Assembly: GCF_050571805.1 (NCBI RefSeq)
Contig: NZ_CP192219.1
Direction: 5' to 3' (one strand)
Length of the DNA stretch: 64,000 nucleotides
DNA from: Halodesulfovibrio aestuarii
Lineage (GTDB): Bacteria > Desulfobacterota > Desulfovibrionia > Desulfovibrionales > Desulfovibrionaceae
The translations under genes and the position numbers were made by a program. Shown piece by piece: positions 1 to 9,567 of this stretch; the first letter of the stretch is position 1, and each line of letters begins with the position of its first letter. The notes below the pieces were generated by a model, which saw only the letters and a list, made by a program, of their open reading frames with translations, searched no databases and was not told the DNA's origin.

Positions 1-2911
1 GGTTAACACGGACGGCAGCTTTGAATTGCCGGGGCTTGCCACATCACAGCAAACCATCCATAAGGCTGTCATAGAAGCGTATAAGCTCGCTCCGGATACT
101 GGTCTAGCAGTGTGGGCCGTGGATAAGCCGAGTACCGGCAAAAGCAATTACCGTGTCAAAATGCGCCGCAATACTATGGGAACCCAACTCACCATGTTTG
201 ATTGTGCGCAATCAACTCTTTTCAATTTACTTGATGCACGGACACTTGCGTACTTATATCGAACTGAAATTATTGATGCACGAACTGAAACCAGTCCGTT
301 ACGCTACTGGTATTCAAGACTGGATACTCGTGATTCTACGCTGGGGACTTTTTTCCTTGAGCCGGACGTCCCGTTCAAGCTCACCCTTTCGGATACTGTC
401 CTCGGTAAAAAAGTTCTGCTGCTAAACAACACCCAGAAAGACCCGCTTGGCAAAGGCTATCTTATAAGTAAATGGCCCGTCATTCCGTTCACAGAATACC
501 ATGCCGCGAAAGACATGTGGACACTACTCATCCCCCGGATCAAAAATCTGGAAGAAAAGGGCATCAACAACGAGCGAATTTCCAATCTGTATCAACAAGC
601 ACAACTACTGCTTGAGCAAGCAGAACAATACTACCAGCAAAAAGACTGGGTTGGTCTGATGAACACATCACGAGCATCCCTTGCTACGGCTTCTCTTGTT
701 TACAATGATATTGAAGGAACCCAAAGGGACGTTCTCTCCGGTGTACTTTTCTATATTGCTCTGTTTGTGCCGTTTGCCTATTGCCTTGAACGTCTGTTCT
801 TCGGTTTTTCCTCCATCTACAAACGCATTATTGCGTTCCTCGGCCTACTCACGGTTACTATTATTCTAGTTTATTTTGTTCATCCGGCATTCCAGCTGAC
901 CTACAGCCCGCTCATTGTTATTCTGGCATTTTTTATCATCGGGCTTTCGTTTCTTGTGTCCATGCTCATATTCCTGCGCTTCGAACGGGAGGTCAAAATT
1001 TTTCAGGAGCAGGCACACAATATTCGAGTAACGGAGGCAAACAAGAGTGCAACTTTTGTAGCAGCTATGGCTATTGGAGTAAGCAACCTGCGCCGTAGAC
1101 CTCTGCGTACAGCACTGACAATTACAACACTCACAATCCTGACATTCACTATTATGAATTTTACCTCCACCAAAAGTATACGCACTGCCGGATGGGTAGA
1201 ATTCAGCACTTCAGCGCCATACTACGGCCTGCTTCTTAAGAATCCTAACTGGCGGGATATGCCGGTTGAAACATTACAAGTAACAAATGATCTGTTCGGC
1301 CAAGAAGGAATCATCGCCCCGCGCGTCTGGTTCGAAATCGAAGACAAAACCCGTGCCCCGTTCCTGCCGATGAAATACAACGGGAAGGAATCATCCGCAC
1401 GGGCACTTATCGGACTAGCCCCTTCTGAAAGTGATATGAGTTCATTACGCAAACATCTTGTATCCGGCTCATGGTTTAACGAAAGCGACCAGCACTCCAT
1501 TATCCTGCCGGAAGAGATCGCAAACCAGCTGGGCATAACACACGTAGGGGCCATTGCGCCTAAAATCACCTTTTGGGGAATTCCCTATACAGTACGCGGC
1601 ATTATTAAAAACAAGGCACTTGCAGAAAGCAAAGATCTTGACGGCGAACCGATTACGCCAATCATTTATCCTAACATTGCCGCCTCTGACCTAAGCGAAA
1701 CCGAGGCGGAAGCGTTGAACCGTGGAGAAGACTTACTCCGCTATGAAAGCCGGTACGAACACATAAGCGGCGCACGCACGGTTATCATTCCAGCACGCAC
1801 CCTTCTTTCTGAAGGTGGCTCCCTTAAAGCTGTTGCTATTAAAACAGGGAAAGACAAACCCGATGATGTTAACCATGGTTTACTGAACCTTGGCTACCGA
1901 TTCGGTATGCTTGTATTCAGCGGTACAACTTCGGGGACATATTTATATTATGCTTCGAATTTCATCAGTTACAGTGGCCTCTCCGCTATTCTCATTCCTA
2001 TCGGCATTGCGGTACTGATCGTTTTAAACACCATGATCGGTTCTGTGTATGAACGACGCGGTGAAATTGGTGTATACACATCTGTAGGGTTGGCACCGTC
2101 TCATGTTGCCTTCCTCTTCGTGGCAGAATCACTAGCCTTTGCGGTTATCAGTGCTGTCTTCGGCTATCTCATAGCACAAACTGTATCCGGATTTATGGCC
2201 GGCACAGAACTATGGGCAGGTATGACTGCCAACTATTCATCCACAGCCGGTGTTATGGCCATGCTGCTCATCATTATTGTTGTACTCATATCCTCGATAT
2301 ATCCTTCCAGAGTTGCATCAGAAATTGCTATTCCAGACGTCACCCGTGCATGGAAACTTCCGGAAGCGGTAGGCGATGTCATGCGCATTGAACTGCCGTT
2401 TCTCGTAAGAAGCTCAGAGCAGGCCTTCGCCGGAGGGTTCCTGTTTGAGTACTACAACGGACATGCTGGCATATCACATGGCGCCTTTTCCACTCAGGAT
2501 ATTACGTGCAGCTTCCTGCCTCCGGATAATCTTGTTGAACAGGGACTCATTCCTGATTCAGTTCAACAGGACACCGCAGGCGACGCCTGTCTCACCTTTG
2601 ATTTCAAAACATGGCTTGCTCCCTTTGACTTTGGGGTGCGCCAGAACGTGCAGCTTATTATGTGCCCGTCTGAATCGCATCACGGGTTTAAAGAAATCCA
2701 TGTCATTCTTACCCGCGAAGCAGGAGAAAAACGCGTGTGGCAAAACCTTAACAAGCCGTTTCTGCATGGTTTGCGCAAGCAGCTTCTTGTATGGCGGTCT
2801 ATAGAAAAAAGCGCGCGCTCAACCTACGAAAGAGACTTAAAAACCGCCCTTGCTAAAAAGGGGAAAGACATCCCGCACACAGCGATAGAGAACAAAGGAG
2901 ATAGCGCATGA
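1..2911 (+). CDS. FtsX-like ABC transporter permease (5' end cut by window edge)
   Basis: The reading frame is open from the first bases, so the start lies upstream of the window; about 969 residues are visible. The N-terminal ~230 visible residues look extracytoplasmic. Hydrophobic segments follow at roughly residues 240-258, 268-289, 298-320 and 361-383, then a ~270-residue soluble domain, then three more hydrophobic segments (about 650-780). The pair of core repeats separated by a periplasmic domain, and the sequence YERRGEIGVYTSVGL after the fifth segment, are typical of FtsX/MacB-type permeases (established family knowledge). A soluble tail of ~170 residues follows the last segment. It overlaps the next gene by ATGA, so the three genes form one operon. 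A partner ATPase would be expected upstream, outside the window. The substrate is unknown. Confidence 0.85.
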   Translation, partial: VNTDGSFELPGLATSQQTIHKAVIEAYKLAPDTGLAVWAVDKPSTGKSNYRVKMRRNTMGTQLTMFDCAQSTLFNLLDARTLAYLYRTEIIDARTETSPLRYWYSRLDTRDSTLGTFFLEPDVPFKLTLSDTVLGKKVLLLNNTQKDPLGKGYLISKWPVIPFTEYHAAKDMWTLLIPRIKNLEEKGINNERISNLYQQAQLLLEQAEQYYQQKDWVGLMNTSRASLATASLVYNDIEGTQRDVLSGVLFYIALFVPFAYCLERLFFGFSSIYKRIIAFLGLLTVTIILVYFVHPAFQLTYSPLIVILAFFIIGLSFLVSMLIFLRFEREVKIFQEQAHNIRVTEANKSATFVAAMAIGVSNLRRRPLRTALTITTLTILTFTIMNFTSTKSIRTAGWVEFSTSAPYYGLLLKNPNWRDMPVETLQVTNDLFGQEGIIAPRVWFEIEDKTRAPFLPMKYNGKESSARALIGLAPSESDMSSLRKHLVSGSWFNESDQHSIILPEEIANQLGITHVGAIAPKITFWGIPYTVRGIIKNKALAESKDLDGEPITPIIYPNIAASDLSETEAEALNRGEDLLRYESRYEHISGARTVIIPARTLLSEGGSLKAVAIKTGKDKPDDVNHGLLNLGYRFGMLVFSGTTSGTYLYYASNFISYSGLSAILIPIGIAVLIVLNTMIGSVYERRGEIGVYTSVGLAPSHVAFLFVAESLAFAVISAVFGYLIAQTVSGFMAGTELWAGMTANYSSTAGVMAMLLIIIVVLISSIYPSRVASEIAIPDVTRAWKLPEAVGDVMRIELPFLVRSSEQAFAGGFLFEYYNGHAGISHGAFSTQDITCSFLPPDNLVEQGLIPDSVQQDTAGDACLTFDFKTWLAPFDFGVRQNVQLIMCPSESHHGFKEIHVILTREAGEKRVWQNLNKPFLHGLRKQLLVWRSIEKSARSTYERDLKTALAKKGKDIPHTAIENKGDSA

Positions 2912-4884
2912 ACACGTTACGGCTCCCCGCTCTAGTCTTTGCTATTCTTCTCGGTATACTTATGTGCGCAGCCGGGCCATTCAACACTGCATGGCTCGGA
3001 GGAACGCCACTCGGCGGCGGGCACTTCCCCCTCGCCCCCTTCTTTATTTCCTTTATCTTATTTATTGTTACAGCAATTATTGCCGCATCAACAAAGACAA
3101 ATCCCATACTCAACGGCACAGAACAACTTGTCACATGGTTATTTATGGTCATCGGAATTGGTATTGGCTATTCCGGCCTTGCAGAATCATTTTTTCTTAA
3201 TATTACCGCACCAATCTATTACCAGAGCGGCGGCTACAGCTGGGTCAAGACGCTAACTCCGTATCTTCCAGACTCGTGGTACATGAACAGTCCCTCCGTA
3301 GTAAAACCGTTATATGAAGGTTTTGTCGGTGGACACGACATGAGCATCCTGCAGGTAGTACAACAAATTCCATGGGCTGCATGGACAGGAGTTATGACAC
3401 TATGGGGGTTGTTCATTATGATGGCATACCTCACCATGCTCTGCCTCGTTAACCTGTTTGGCAGACAGTGGATAGAAAATGAACGCATAAACTTTCCACT
3501 CCTACGCGTGCCGCAATTTTTGAGTGAAGCACTAGATGCCGGGAAGATGCGCGAGTTTCTTACAAATAAATTCCTCTTGTGGGGCATCGGAATTCCGGTG
3601 TTTCTCCACATGATTAACGGGCTGAGTTATCACTATCCATCTATCCCGCAACTGCCGCTGCTGGTTCTTGCCGGACAATATTTCCCCAAATATGGTCTTT
3701 TTTCCGGCTTTAATAAGTTACAATTGTATATTGTTCCTGCGTACATCGGCTTTGCGTTCCTTGCCACACGACAAATTGCATTCAGTTTCTGGTTCTTCTA
3801 CATCTTTGGCGCACTTTTCATGGGAATATTGTATGTTATGGGATTCAATGTTCCCCAATCTGCCATGGGCATTACCTTCGGTCCCAACCTTGCCCGTCCG
3901 GCAGAAGCTACAGTTATCGGTGCCACATTCATATTCTTCCTGTTTATTCTCTGGCTTGCCCGTGAACACTTAGTCAACGTCTTCAAGACGGGACTTCACA
4001 ATACAAAAGTTTACCAAGGTGAAATTATACCTGCTACATGGTCACTTTGGGGAGCTGTTATCGGCATCGGCGCAATGATGGTCTGGTGTCATTCGTTCGG
4101 TATGTCTATCGGCGGCTCAGTTATCATGCCAGTTGCATTTTTTATGATTCTGCTAGTTGTATCACGCGTTATTACACAAGGTGGATTGCCACAGTTTATG
4201 CTCACAGCCGCCCCCTCCGACGGACTTACCTCAATATTGGGAACCCGCTTTCTGGGAATGGCCGGAATTGCTCTCACGACTGTTATGCAGAAGATGATGT
4301 TTCTTGATGTGCAAGAGTCGCTTATGCCGAACCTTGTGCACGGTAATAAAATTTCCGAGCACACAAAAAGCAAACGACGCTTCTTTATCGCGCTGACAAT
4401 CTTGCTTGCCTTGTGCGTATGCACAGCATTTTGTTCAATGCTTATTCTTGGATACAAAACAGGTCTGCGCGATTTAAAACTGGAAGTGCAAACGCAGTCA
4501 GTCCTCTCTATTTATGAAAATGCAGGCAGACTGATTGACGCACCACTGAGTGCGAATTCGTGGATCACCTCGTTTGCAATCGTTGGTGCTATAGTCATGG
4601 GTGTCCTTGTATTCTGCTTCTACAAATTTCCATGGTGGCCGCTTCACCCTTTAGGCTTTCTTGCAGCCTACAGCAAAAGCATGCGTATTCTCTGGGTCTG
4701 CTTCTTTCTTGGATGGCTTTGTAACTATCTGGTACTGCACTATGGCGGCACTGCCCTCTATAAAAAAGTACAAATGACTTTTGTGGGACTCATTATCGGC
4801 GATATGCTTATGGGAGGAACGTGGGCTATTGTAAGTTTATTCTCCGGAATTGTGTATCCAGTCTTTCCAGTGCTGGGAGGATAG
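2908..4884 (+). CDS. Large polytopic membrane protein, DUF6785/OPT-like transporter (first of a pair)
   Basis: A 658-residue, very hydrophobic protein with about 12-14 predicted membrane segments and short loops. Its start ATG overlaps the stop of the permease gene (ATGA). It resembles the large oligopeptide-transporter-like proteins annotated as DUF6785/DUF6784 that occur as pairs next to an FtsX permease. I recognise this from size, topology and neighbourhood rather than from a diagnostic motif. Only 3 bases separate it from the next, similar-sized membrane protein, which suggests the two work as subunits of one transporter. The substrate cannot be read from the sequence. Confidence 0.7.
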   Translation: MNTLRLPALVFAILLGILMCAAGPFNTAWLGGTPLGGGHFPLAPFFISFILFIVTAIIAASTKTNPILNGTEQLVTWLFMVIGIGIGYSGLAESFFLNITAPIYYQSGGYSWVKTLTPYLPDSWYMNSPSVVKPLYEGFVGGHDMSILQVVQQIPWAAWTGVMTLWGLFIMMAYLTMLCLVNLFGRQWIENERINFPLLRVPQFLSEALDAGKMREFLTNKFLLWGIGIPVFLHMINGLSYHYPSIPQLPLLVLAGQYFPKYGLFSGFNKLQLYIVPAYIGFAFLATRQIAFSFWFFYIFGALFMGILYVMGFNVPQSAMGITFGPNLARPAEATVIGATFIFFLFILWLAREHLVNVFKTGLHNTKVYQGEIIPATWSLWGAVIGIGAMMVWCHSFGMSIGGSVIMPVAFFMILLVVSRVITQGGLPQFMLTAAPSDGLTSILGTRFLGMAGIALTTVMQKMMFLDVQESLMPNLVHGNKISEHTKSKRRFFIALTILLALCVCTAFCSMLILGYKTGLRDLKLEVQTQSVLSIYENAGRLIDAPLSANSWITSFAIVGAIVMGVLVFCFYKFPWWPLHPLGFLAAYSKSMRILWVCFFLGWLCNYLVLHYGGTALYKKVQMTFVGLIIGDMLMGGTWAIVSLFSGIVYPVFPVLGG

Positions 4885-4887
4885 ACC

Positions 4888-6843
4888 ATGTATCAAGATA
4901 AAGAATTACAAGAATATCGTGATCTACTTCAGCCACCTACCGAGTTTGAGCAAGGCTTTGACTGGAAAACCATAATCGGTGCCATATTTATTGGCTTCCT
5001 GATGATGCCGGGCAGCATGTACTTGCAACTCGTCATCGGTCAGGGCATCGGCCCTGCTGCGCGCTGGGTTACGATTATTCTCTTCGCAGAAGTAGCAAAG
5101 CGTTCGTACACCGAACTAAAACAACAGGAAGTATTTCTTCTATTTTACATGGCAGGTGCCGCTCTTGCATCACCATTTTCGGGTCTATTATGGAACCAGT
5201 ACCTTGTGCAGTCGGACGCTGCAAAGATGCTCGGACTCACCGAATTTATTCCTACATGGATTGCACCTCAACCCGGTTCAGAAGCCCTCACAGGAAGAAC
5301 CTTTTTTCATCAGGACTGGCTCATCCCGATATTGCTTCTTGTGGGTGCGCAAATAGTTCAGCGAATTGACCACTTCGGGCTGGGCTATGCTCTCTACCGC
5401 CTCACATCCGATGTAGAAAAGCTACCGTTCCCGATGGCGCCAGTGGGAGCCTTGGGCACTATGGCACTGGCTGAGTCAACTGAAGACCGCAAATCCGGTT
5501 GGAAGTGGAGAACCTTCTCTATTGGCGGTGTCATCGGACTTGCCTTCGGTTTTTTCTATATACTGCTTCCGGCACTCTCCGGCTTGCTTTTTGAAGAACC
5601 CATACGCTTAATTCCAATCCCGTGGATTGAACTGACACGCCATACGGAAGCTGTTCTTCCTGCAGTGGCGACAGGGTTACAGTTCGATCTGACGCTGGTC
5701 TTTGTGGGTATGGTACTCCCTTTCTGGGCAGTTATCGGCGGACTTGTGGGGCTACTTGTTACCATAGCCGCCAACCCTATCCTATTTGATATAGGCATCC
5801 TCCATCGTTGGAAACCGGGAATGGAAACCGTTGAAACAGTTTTTGCAAACAACTTTGACTTCTACATGTCCTTTGGTATCGGGCTAGGGCTTGCCATTGC
5901 CATCATCGGTATCTGGCAAGTAATCCGTTCTTTCAGATCACAAAGTGGCGATCTGGACTTTTCGAAACTCTTCAACCCGCCCGCAGGACGCGGTGATATT
6001 AACTTCTGGCTTTCCATAGGCATATACGTCTTCTCGACCGTCACATACACACTTATCTGCCGCTGGCTTGTTCCTAGTTTCCCCTGGATTTTTTTCCTGC
6101 TCTACGGTTTTGTCTACACTCCTATAGCATCATACATCAGTGCCCGTATGGAAGGTATTGTCGGACAATTTGTCTCTCTACCGTTCGTACGTGAAGCAAG
6201 TTTTATAGCCGGAGCAAAGTACTTTGGATATAGCGGAATAGAAATCTGGTATGCTCCGATTCCGTTACATAACTATGGGGAGGCAACGGTACAATTCCGA
6301 GAAATCGAACTTACCGGCACAAATCTGCGCGGTATCATCAAGGCAGAGTTTGTAGTCTTTCCGATTGTAATTATAGCCTCTCTTCTCTTCTCACAATTTC
6401 TGTGGAGACTGGCTCCAATTCCGTCGGCAAGTTACCCTTATGCTCAAAAAATATGGCACTTGCAGGCATTAAACTCACTCCTTCTGCAATCGTCCACCCT
6501 TGAAGGAAACTCTCTCTTCTATCAGGCTCTGAGTCTTTCCTATGTGGGTTCCGGTATCGGTCTCGGACTTATCATGTATGCATTCCTGTCCGTATTCGGG
6601 CTCCCAGTCATGCTTATTTATGGCGTTGTACGCGGACTTGGGCAATCCACACCTCACGGAATAATTCTGGAAGTTATCGGTGCTCTTTTAGGCCGCTACT
6701 TCTTCTTGAAAAAATACGGCAAACAATGGCGACATTATGCTCCAGTCCTTCTTGCCGGATTCTCCTGCGGCATGGGACTCACCGGTATGCTTGCCATGGG
6801 CTGCACACTTATCCTGAAATCGTTAAGTCAGCTTGCTTACTAA
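4888..6843 (+). CDS. Large polytopic membrane protein, OPT-like transporter (second of a pair)
   Basis: A 651-residue membrane protein with a ~30-residue charged cytoplasmic N-terminus followed by many hydrophobic segments. The ribosome-binding site GGAGG lies inside the last codons of the preceding gene, 7 bases before ATG, so translation is probably coupled. Length and organisation match the preceding gene, as expected for a heteromeric pair. It is the last gene of the operon and is followed by a 15-bp perfect hairpin. Its role with the FtsX-like permease (envelope transport or export) is inference from context. Confidence 0.7.
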   Translation: MYQDKELQEYRDLLQPPTEFEQGFDWKTIIGAIFIGFLMMPGSMYLQLVIGQGIGPAARWVTIILFAEVAKRSYTELKQQEVFLLFYMAGAALASPFSGLLWNQYLVQSDAAKMLGLTEFIPTWIAPQPGSEALTGRTFFHQDWLIPILLLVGAQIVQRIDHFGLGYALYRLTSDVEKLPFPMAPVGALGTMALAESTEDRKSGWKWRTFSIGGVIGLAFGFFYILLPALSGLLFEEPIRLIPIPWIELTRHTEAVLPAVATGLQFDLTLVFVGMVLPFWAVIGGLVGLLVTIAANPILFDIGILHRWKPGMETVETVFANNFDFYMSFGIGLGLAIAIIGIWQVIRSFRSQSGDLDFSKLFNPPAGRGDINFWLSIGIYVFSTVTYTLICRWLVPSFPWIFFLLYGFVYTPIASYISARMEGIVGQFVSLPFVREASFIAGAKYFGYSGIEIWYAPIPLHNYGEATVQFREIELTGTNLRGIIKAEFVVFPIVIIASLLFSQFLWRLAPIPSASYPYAQKIWHLQALNSLLLQSSTLEGNSLFYQALSLSYVGSGIGLGLIMYAFLSVFGLPVMLIYGVVRGLGQSTPHGIILEVIGALLGRYFFLKKYGKQWRHYAPVLLAGFSCGMGLTGMLAMGCTLILKSLSQLAY

Positions 6844-6915
6844 CAATATGTCTACTTACCTCTACACAGTACGCCGCAATTTCACGTAACAAACTATCTT
6901 ATTAAAAAAGAAAAC

Positions 6916-6948
6916 AAACCGGAAAATCGTTTCACGATTTTCCGGTTT
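6916..6948 (+). terminator. Hairpin terminator after the transporter operon
   Basis: Perfect 15-bp inverted repeat (arm AAACCGGAAAATCGT, loop TTC) 73 bases after the stop codon. An A-rich stretch precedes it. The T-tract after it is short (TTTATTGCTT), so it may be a weak terminator. Confidence 0.7.
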
Positions 6949-7279
6949 ATTGCTTCCCTATGCCTGTTATTGACAGAGCTTAATCCAAACTTATTATCTA
7001 ATAGTGCACTCAAGACTTCATTCATCCTTTTCACGTACGTCCGGTACATAGTGCTTCCTTCACAGAATGAGGTTCATCCTGTAACTAAAAGCACTGCAAT
7101 ATCACACAACTTACGTTACGCATTCTTTCATCATGTTAACGCATAACGTCGATGTGCTGTTGCCATCAATAAACAATGTTCATTCTGATTATTTCCAGTT
7201 CTTTCTCGTTATGCAACATCCTGCCATCTTTTAAATAACGGCTTGTGTTGTGTAACACTATGAGCAGGAAATAAAAGCG

Positions 7280-7307
7280 TTGTCCTCACTCGAAGTCACG
7301 ATACAGT
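7280..7307 (+). promoter_or_regulatory. Possible sigma-70-type promoter for fdhE-fdhD-mobA-moaA
   Basis: TTGTCC (7280-7285) and TACAGT (7302-7307) are separated by 16 bases and lie about 45 bases before the fdhE start. The matches to consensus are moderate; this is a candidate only. Confidence 0.35.
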
Positions 7308-7352
7308 GGGGACTCCTGAATGTTCAGATATAAATCTTCCTGAGGAGATAGA

Positions 7353-8234
7353 ATGGAATTTAATCTGGAATTAGAAACTAAAAGACTTGAACGTAAACTT
7401 ACACATATCGCTGAAAAAGGTTTTCTACCTCAAGCTCTTTTACAAATCGTAAGCAACACGGCAGTGCTGCAACTTGCAAGCCGTGCTAAAATTTCTGTGC
7501 AGCCGCTACAGCCTCAGGTAACATCAGGCATGCACATTCAAGGCGCACCGCTTGTAACCAGAGCTGCGTTTACATACGACCCTAAAGAAACTGCTATTCT
7601 TTTTGGAAAATTGCTGGCTATGCTGGATAACGCTGAAGAACCGCTGGCATCTTCTGCTGTCAAACTCCGCAACGCCATTGAAAATAAAGAATTAAGCATT
7701 CAGGAAGCATGTGATGCATTTATTGCAGATGACAACATGTTCTTCGCAGACTGGGCTGCCCGCATTCCAGAATCTCCAAGTCTCGTACGCTTTCTGGCTC
7801 AAGGCAGCCTAACTCCGTCATTACAAGTACAAACAGATCTTTTGAAGGAACACAGAAACGACGAAGAACCGTGGCCGTACGGGCACTGCCCACACTGCGG
7901 ATCTCAGCCTTTAATTGCTTCTTTAAAAGAAAAGGAAGGGTTCAAGCACCTTACCTGCTCATTCTGCCGCCTTGAATACCGGGCAAAACGCCTTCAGTGT
8001 GCGTTTTGTGGAGAAGAGGATCATAACAAGCTTGAATACTTTAAAGCGGATGGCGAGCCTGGATACGAAGTACACGTATGTAAAACATGCAGCTGCTATA
8101 TCAAAGTTAGCGATTTCCGCGAACTCGACCGCGTGAGTATCCCCGTTCTTGATGACCTTGAATCTCTCACTCTCGACATTCTGGCACGTAAACAAGGATA
8201 CGCTCGCCCTACACTCTCAGCATGGGGGTTCTAA
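7353..8234 (+). CDS. fdhE: Formate dehydrogenase accessory protein FdhE
   Basis: 293 residues, the usual length of the FdhE family. The C-terminal half carries four CxxC motifs (CPHC, CSFC, CAFC, CKTC at roughly residues 178-250), the rubredoxin-like metal-binding pairs typical of FdhE. FdhE is a cytoplasmic chaperone that binds the catalytic subunit of exported formate dehydrogenases before Tat export and is required for activity (family knowledge). The start has a strong ribosome-binding site (GAGGAGAT, 7343-7350). The stop overlaps the fdhD start (TAATG). It heads a four-gene operon for cofactor and enzyme maturation that serves the selenocysteine formate dehydrogenase encoded at 19.3-23.1 kb. 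Confidence 0.92.
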   Translation: MEFNLELETKRLERKLTHIAEKGFLPQALLQIVSNTAVLQLASRAKISVQPLQPQVTSGMHIQGAPLVTRAAFTYDPKETAILFGKLLAMLDNAEEPLASSAVKLRNAIENKELSIQEACDAFIADDNMFFADWAARIPESPSLVRFLAQGSLTPSLQVQTDLLKEHRNDEEPWPYGHCPHCGSQPLIASLKEKEGFKHLTCSFCRLEYRAKRLQCAFCGEEDHNKLEYFKADGEPGYEVHVCKTCSCYIKVSDFRELDRVSIPVLDDLESLTLDILARKQGYARPTLSAWGF

Positions 8235-8953
8235 TGACGAAAAGTAAAACTCACTCCAGCTGCGAACCGAAACCAATTACGGTTACGCAGTATAAAGACG
8301 GTCAGTGGGCTGTTCATCCTGACATCGTAAGTATTGAAGTACCGATCAAACTAAACTTCGAAGGTGAGTCACATACGCTCTGGGCGTGGCCGGAAAACCT
8401 TGGAGATCTGGTTGCAGGTCACGCACTGCTCGACCTTGACGGAGGCAGTGCTAAAACTACGGTTGAGAAAGTCTGTAATGACGAATTTACCGTAACCATC
8501 GGCGACACCATTGAAAACAATCTTGAACCGGGAAAACTCCACGGTTCAGAGATACTCAGCGCTATCGCAACTTTTATTGAAGAAGAAGGCCAGTGGCACG
8601 GTACTGGTTGCTTCCATCGTGCAGGTGCATACAACGCAAAAACCCACACAATGCTTCACCGCACTGAAGATATTGGACGGCATAACTGTATTGACCGTCT
8701 TGCAGGATGGGCAAGCCGTACGGAAACCCCTCTGTCCGGCCTTGTCCTCATGATTTCTGCACGGGTGACAGCAAGCCTGTGTGCTAAAGCCATTCGCGCC
8801 GGATACAAGTTTATCATCAGCCGCTCTGCTGTAACAAGTGCTGCCATTGCAATGGCACAGGAGCATGATGTTACACTAGTAGGCTTTGCCCGTGATCAGG
8901 AAAAACGCTTTACCGTTTTTCACGATTTACAGACTCCGAGGGTTCTGACCTAA
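8234..8953 (+). CDS. fdhD: FdhD-like formate dehydrogenase accessory sulfurtransferase, no CxxC motif
   Basis: 239 residues from ATG 8234, which overlaps the fdhE stop as TAATG; an ATG at 8222 would add four residues inside fdhE. The FdhD signature is visible: TGCFHRAG (about residues 119-126) and REDIGRHN-like RTEDIGRHNCIDRLAGW. FdhD moves sulfur from IscS to the bis-MGD cofactor, and in E. coli uses a conserved CGxCG loop (family knowledge). That loop is absent here: no two cysteines in the protein are spaced CxxC, and the segment before TGCFHRAG is shorter than in E. coli. One cysteine sits in TGCFHRAG itself, where most homologs have TGGxH. It may transfer sulfur by another route or act mainly as a cofactor-binding chaperone. 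Confidence 0.88.
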   Translation: MTKSKTHSSCEPKPITVTQYKDGQWAVHPDIVSIEVPIKLNFEGESHTLWAWPENLGDLVAGHALLDLDGGSAKTTVEKVCNDEFTVTIGDTIENNLEPGKLHGSEILSAIATFIEEEGQWHGTGCFHRAGAYNAKTHTMLHRTEDIGRHNCIDRLAGWASRTETPLSGLVLMISARVTASLCAKAIRAGYKFIISRSAVTSAAIAMAQEHDVTLVGFARDQEKRFTVFHDLQTPRVLT

Positions 8954-9567
8954 TGCATAAAAGCGGTTCTGAACATCTCACCGGAATCGTTCTAGCCGGT
9001 GGGTTAAGCTCCCGCATGGGGCATGATAAGACCCGTATCCATGTGCATGGAGATTCCGAACCAGATCTGCTTGTATACACGTGCAGGCTGCTCGAATCGG
9101 TATGCTCAGAAGTCTGGATTTCCAGTAGAGATATACGGCCGCACGCTGACGGCTACCTCTGGGTTAAAGACGAAATTGAAGGTAAGGGGCCTATAGGCGG
9201 TGTAATGACCTCCTTGCGTGCAGCGCAAGGCCCTATCCTTGTACTGTCCTGTGACCTTCCGTTTATGAACAAGGAAATACTGCAAAAACTCATCAGCTTC
9301 TGGAAACAAAGGCCTGTAGGGACACTACATACGACCTTTGTGCAGGAAGAAACTGGTTTTATTGAAGCGCTAGTCTCTATTTACGAACTCGAGGCACTGC
9401 CTCTTTTTGAACAGGCGATCGATGACAGGATGTACAAATTAAGTCAGGTTGTTCCTAAGGATCAGCAATACTGTTTGCCGTATGACCAACAGGAATCACT
9501 ACCATTCTTTAACGTAAACTATCCCGCAGACCTTGAAATGGCCCGGAGGATCATAGCTGCAATATGA
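8953..9567 (+). CDS. mobA: Molybdenum cofactor guanylyltransferase MobA
   Basis: 204 residues; the start overlaps the fdhD stop (TAATG). The N-terminus has the nucleotidyltransferase signature LAGGLSSRMGHDK, followed by KGPIGG and the metal-binding LSCDLPFM. MobA adds GMP from GTP to molybdopterin to make the guanine dinucleotide form that formate dehydrogenases use (family knowledge). It lies between fdhD and moaA in a tightly coupled operon, so cofactor synthesis and enzyme maturation are co-expressed. The last codons overlap moaA as ATGA. Confidence 0.92.
   Translation: MHKSGSEHLTGIVLAGGLSSRMGHDKTRIHVHGDSEPDLLVYTCRLLESVCSEVWISSRDIRPHADGYLWVKDEIEGKGPIGGVMTSLRAAQGPILVLSCDLPFMNKEILQKLISFWKQRPVGTLHTTFVQEETGFIEALVSIYELEALPLFEQAIDDRMYKLSQVVPKDQQYCLPYDQQESLPFFNVNYPADLEMARRIIAAI

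Larger units (their letters stand above)
6844..7352. other. Intergenic region between the transporter operon and fdhE
   Basis: 509 bases without a credible gene. Besides the hairpin near its start, it contains the near-inverted pair CGTTACGC (7114-7121) and GCATAACG (7141-7148), and the short palindrome GTGTT-GTGT-AACAC around 7244-7257. Either could be an operator for the downstream cofactor operon, but neither matches a site I can name with confidence. Confidence 0.5.

Noticed and set aside
7114..7148. ModE/TunR-type molybdate operator upstream of fdhE
   Set aside because: The near-inverted pair CGTTACGC/GCATAACG is suggestive, but I cannot match it to a defined consensus with confidence.
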